NCBI RefSeq assembly: GCF_049340185.1
Contig: NZ_JBMPPC010000003.1
Coordinates: 372,001 to 436,000, forward strand
Length of the DNA: 64,000 bases
Reading direction: 5' to 3'
Source of the DNA: Undibacterium sp049340185
Lineage (GTDB): Bacteria > Pseudomonadota > Gammaproteobacteria > Burkholderiales > Burkholderiaceae_D
The translations under genes were made by a program, and so were the position numbers. The notes below the pieces were generated by a model, which was given only the letters and a program-made list of their open reading frames with translations, did no database searches and was not told the origin of the DNA. Each line of letters begins with the position of its first letter. The first letter of the stretch is position 1. Shown piece after piece: positions 63,357 to 64,000 of the stretch.

Positions 63357-63916
63357 ACGAGCGCATACCGTCCAAATCGCCCAAGTCCCGACACAACTTG
63401 CAAGCGGAGTCTGACATTGTGCCAGTCTGGCGGCGGCTGATCGTGTTGCTGACCTGGGTTGCTTTACTCGCCTTATTTTTTGCCCAGACCGAGATACAGA
63501 TCGAGGGCAGTGCCGGATGGGGGGCGAACCTGCCGACCTGGCGTATAGAGAAGCATTGGTTGCTTGATATCTTTTGGGGCGGTCGTGCTATGACGGGATA
63601 TCACGCCTGGGTATTTCCGTTTATCTCGCTGGTGTTCCATTTTCCATTATTCTTTTTCCATACCTGGACGCTGAAGCTGGAAGCAAGGGCACTAGCCAGC
63701 GTCATGAGTTTTTGGATCATGGAGGATTTTTTATGGTTTGTGTTGAATCCTGCATTTGGCCTGGCGCGCTTTGATCCGGCGTACATTCCGTGGCACAAGC
63801 ACTGGCTCTGGTGCGCGCCGACAGATTACTGGACTTTTTTAACACTCGCGTGTGGCCTGTTCTGGTTTTCTTATTTTTCTGCTACGAGAGGCGAGAAAAA
63901 GGTTAACGAGGGGTGA
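63353..63916 (+). CDS. membrane protein of unknown function, coupled to the glycosyltransferase
   Basis: 187 residues with four hydrophobic segments (about 27-45, 83-102, 108-130 and 157-176). Conserved-looking polar/aromatic positions include MEDFLWFVLNPAFGLARFDP and IPWHKHWLWCAPTDYW. No family recognised. The 4-bp overlap with the glycosyltransferase suggests translational coupling and a joint role in glycolipid synthesis or transport. Confidence 0.65.
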   Translation: MNERIPSKSPKSRHNLQAESDIVPVWRRLIVLLTWVALLALFFAQTEIQIEGSAGWGANLPTWRIEKHWLLDIFWGGRAMTGYHAWVFPFISLVFHFPLFFFHTWTLKLEARALASVMSFWIMEDFLWFVLNPAFGLARFDPAYIPWHKHWLWCAPTDYWTFLTLACGLFWFSYFSATRGEKKVNEG

Positions 63917-64000
63917 CCGAGTTGGGGATTATGAGAAGTTTCCTATAGGATGTTTCTAAAAATCCTCCAGTCCATATTTTGTGGAACGGCTTACTTCTGT

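Noticed and set aside
1..64000. CRISPR array, rRNA genes, intact insertion sequence or prophage
   Set aside because: I looked for regular spacer-repeat arrays, rRNA sequence, transposase motifs and phage structural genes and saw none; the short tandem arrays have no spacers.

Overview
The window reads as a chromosomal segment of a betaproteobacterium of the order Burkholderiales, most like Oxalobacteraceae (Undibacterium or Herminiimonas type). The reasons are the gene neighbourhoods (hemC-hemD-hemX-hemY; nadE followed by a PII gene; ribBA-ribH-nusB; ftsK-lolA-rarA-serS), a GC content near 50 %, and many short tandem repeats in the intergenic DNA. The family placement is inference; no 16S gene is present.

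Layout. 1-8.2 kb: a truncated dienelactone hydrolase-like gene, a YcaQ-type DNA glycosylase, trpS, the haem genes hemC, hemD, hemX and hemY, and ppa. 8.2-15.5 kb: a membrane-anchored Ser/Thr kinase, a FemAB-like acyltransferase, nadE, glnB, a periplasmic amino-acid-binding protein, an Smr-domain protein and trxB. 15.8-23.5 kb: ftsK, lolA, rarA, a DUF2145 pair and serS. 24-28 kb is accessory: a secreted hydrolase-like protein with a membrane-anchored neighbour, tRNA-Ser(CGA) with an integrase remnant at its 3' end, a frameshifted GFA-family gene and a DUF4148 repeat protein.

28.4-36.8 kb is the most interesting part and looks like a regulated peptide natural-product (RiPP) locus. A Ser/Thr kinase with a TPR region (28437-30629) and a small unknown protein precede a sigma-54 activator with an FHA-like sensor domain (31308-32840, minus). 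Divergent to it is a subtilisin-like protease whose C-terminal half carries the signatures of the cyanobactin protease PatG. Between the two lie a near-consensus sigma-54 promoter (33073-33088) and two dyads 22 bp apart (32981-33018) suited to the activator. Downstream sit two short peptides (35398-35574 and 36491-36748) that share the leader MKNLPxQALPVQRS and have unrelated cores with six cysteines each; the leader matches the LPxQxxPVxR pattern of the cyanobactin precursor PatE. A 170-residue protein of unknown function lies between them. No heterocyclase, prenyltransferase or transporter is visible nearby, so any modification chemistry would be new or encoded elsewhere.

37-64 kb: an acyl-CoA synthetase, a TolB-like propeller/amidohydrolase fusion, a TonB-like lipoprotein, ribBA-ribH-nusB, an aminotransferase, a LysR regulator, a lytic transglycosylase, ubiD, a lipoprotein, a glutathione S-transferase, an orphan barstar, a LysE exporter, an ABC permease fused to an M1 peptidase with its ATPase, 4.5S RNA (ffs), a cache-domain protein, and a glycolipid glycosyltransferase overlapping a membrane protein gene.

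Two repeat themes recur. An imperfectly palindromic element of about 85 bp is present twice (20333-20418 and, inverted, 48648-48731). Short tandem repeats of 5-16 bp lie in gene leaders, over stop codons and, in one case, inside a gene, where they cause a frameshift.
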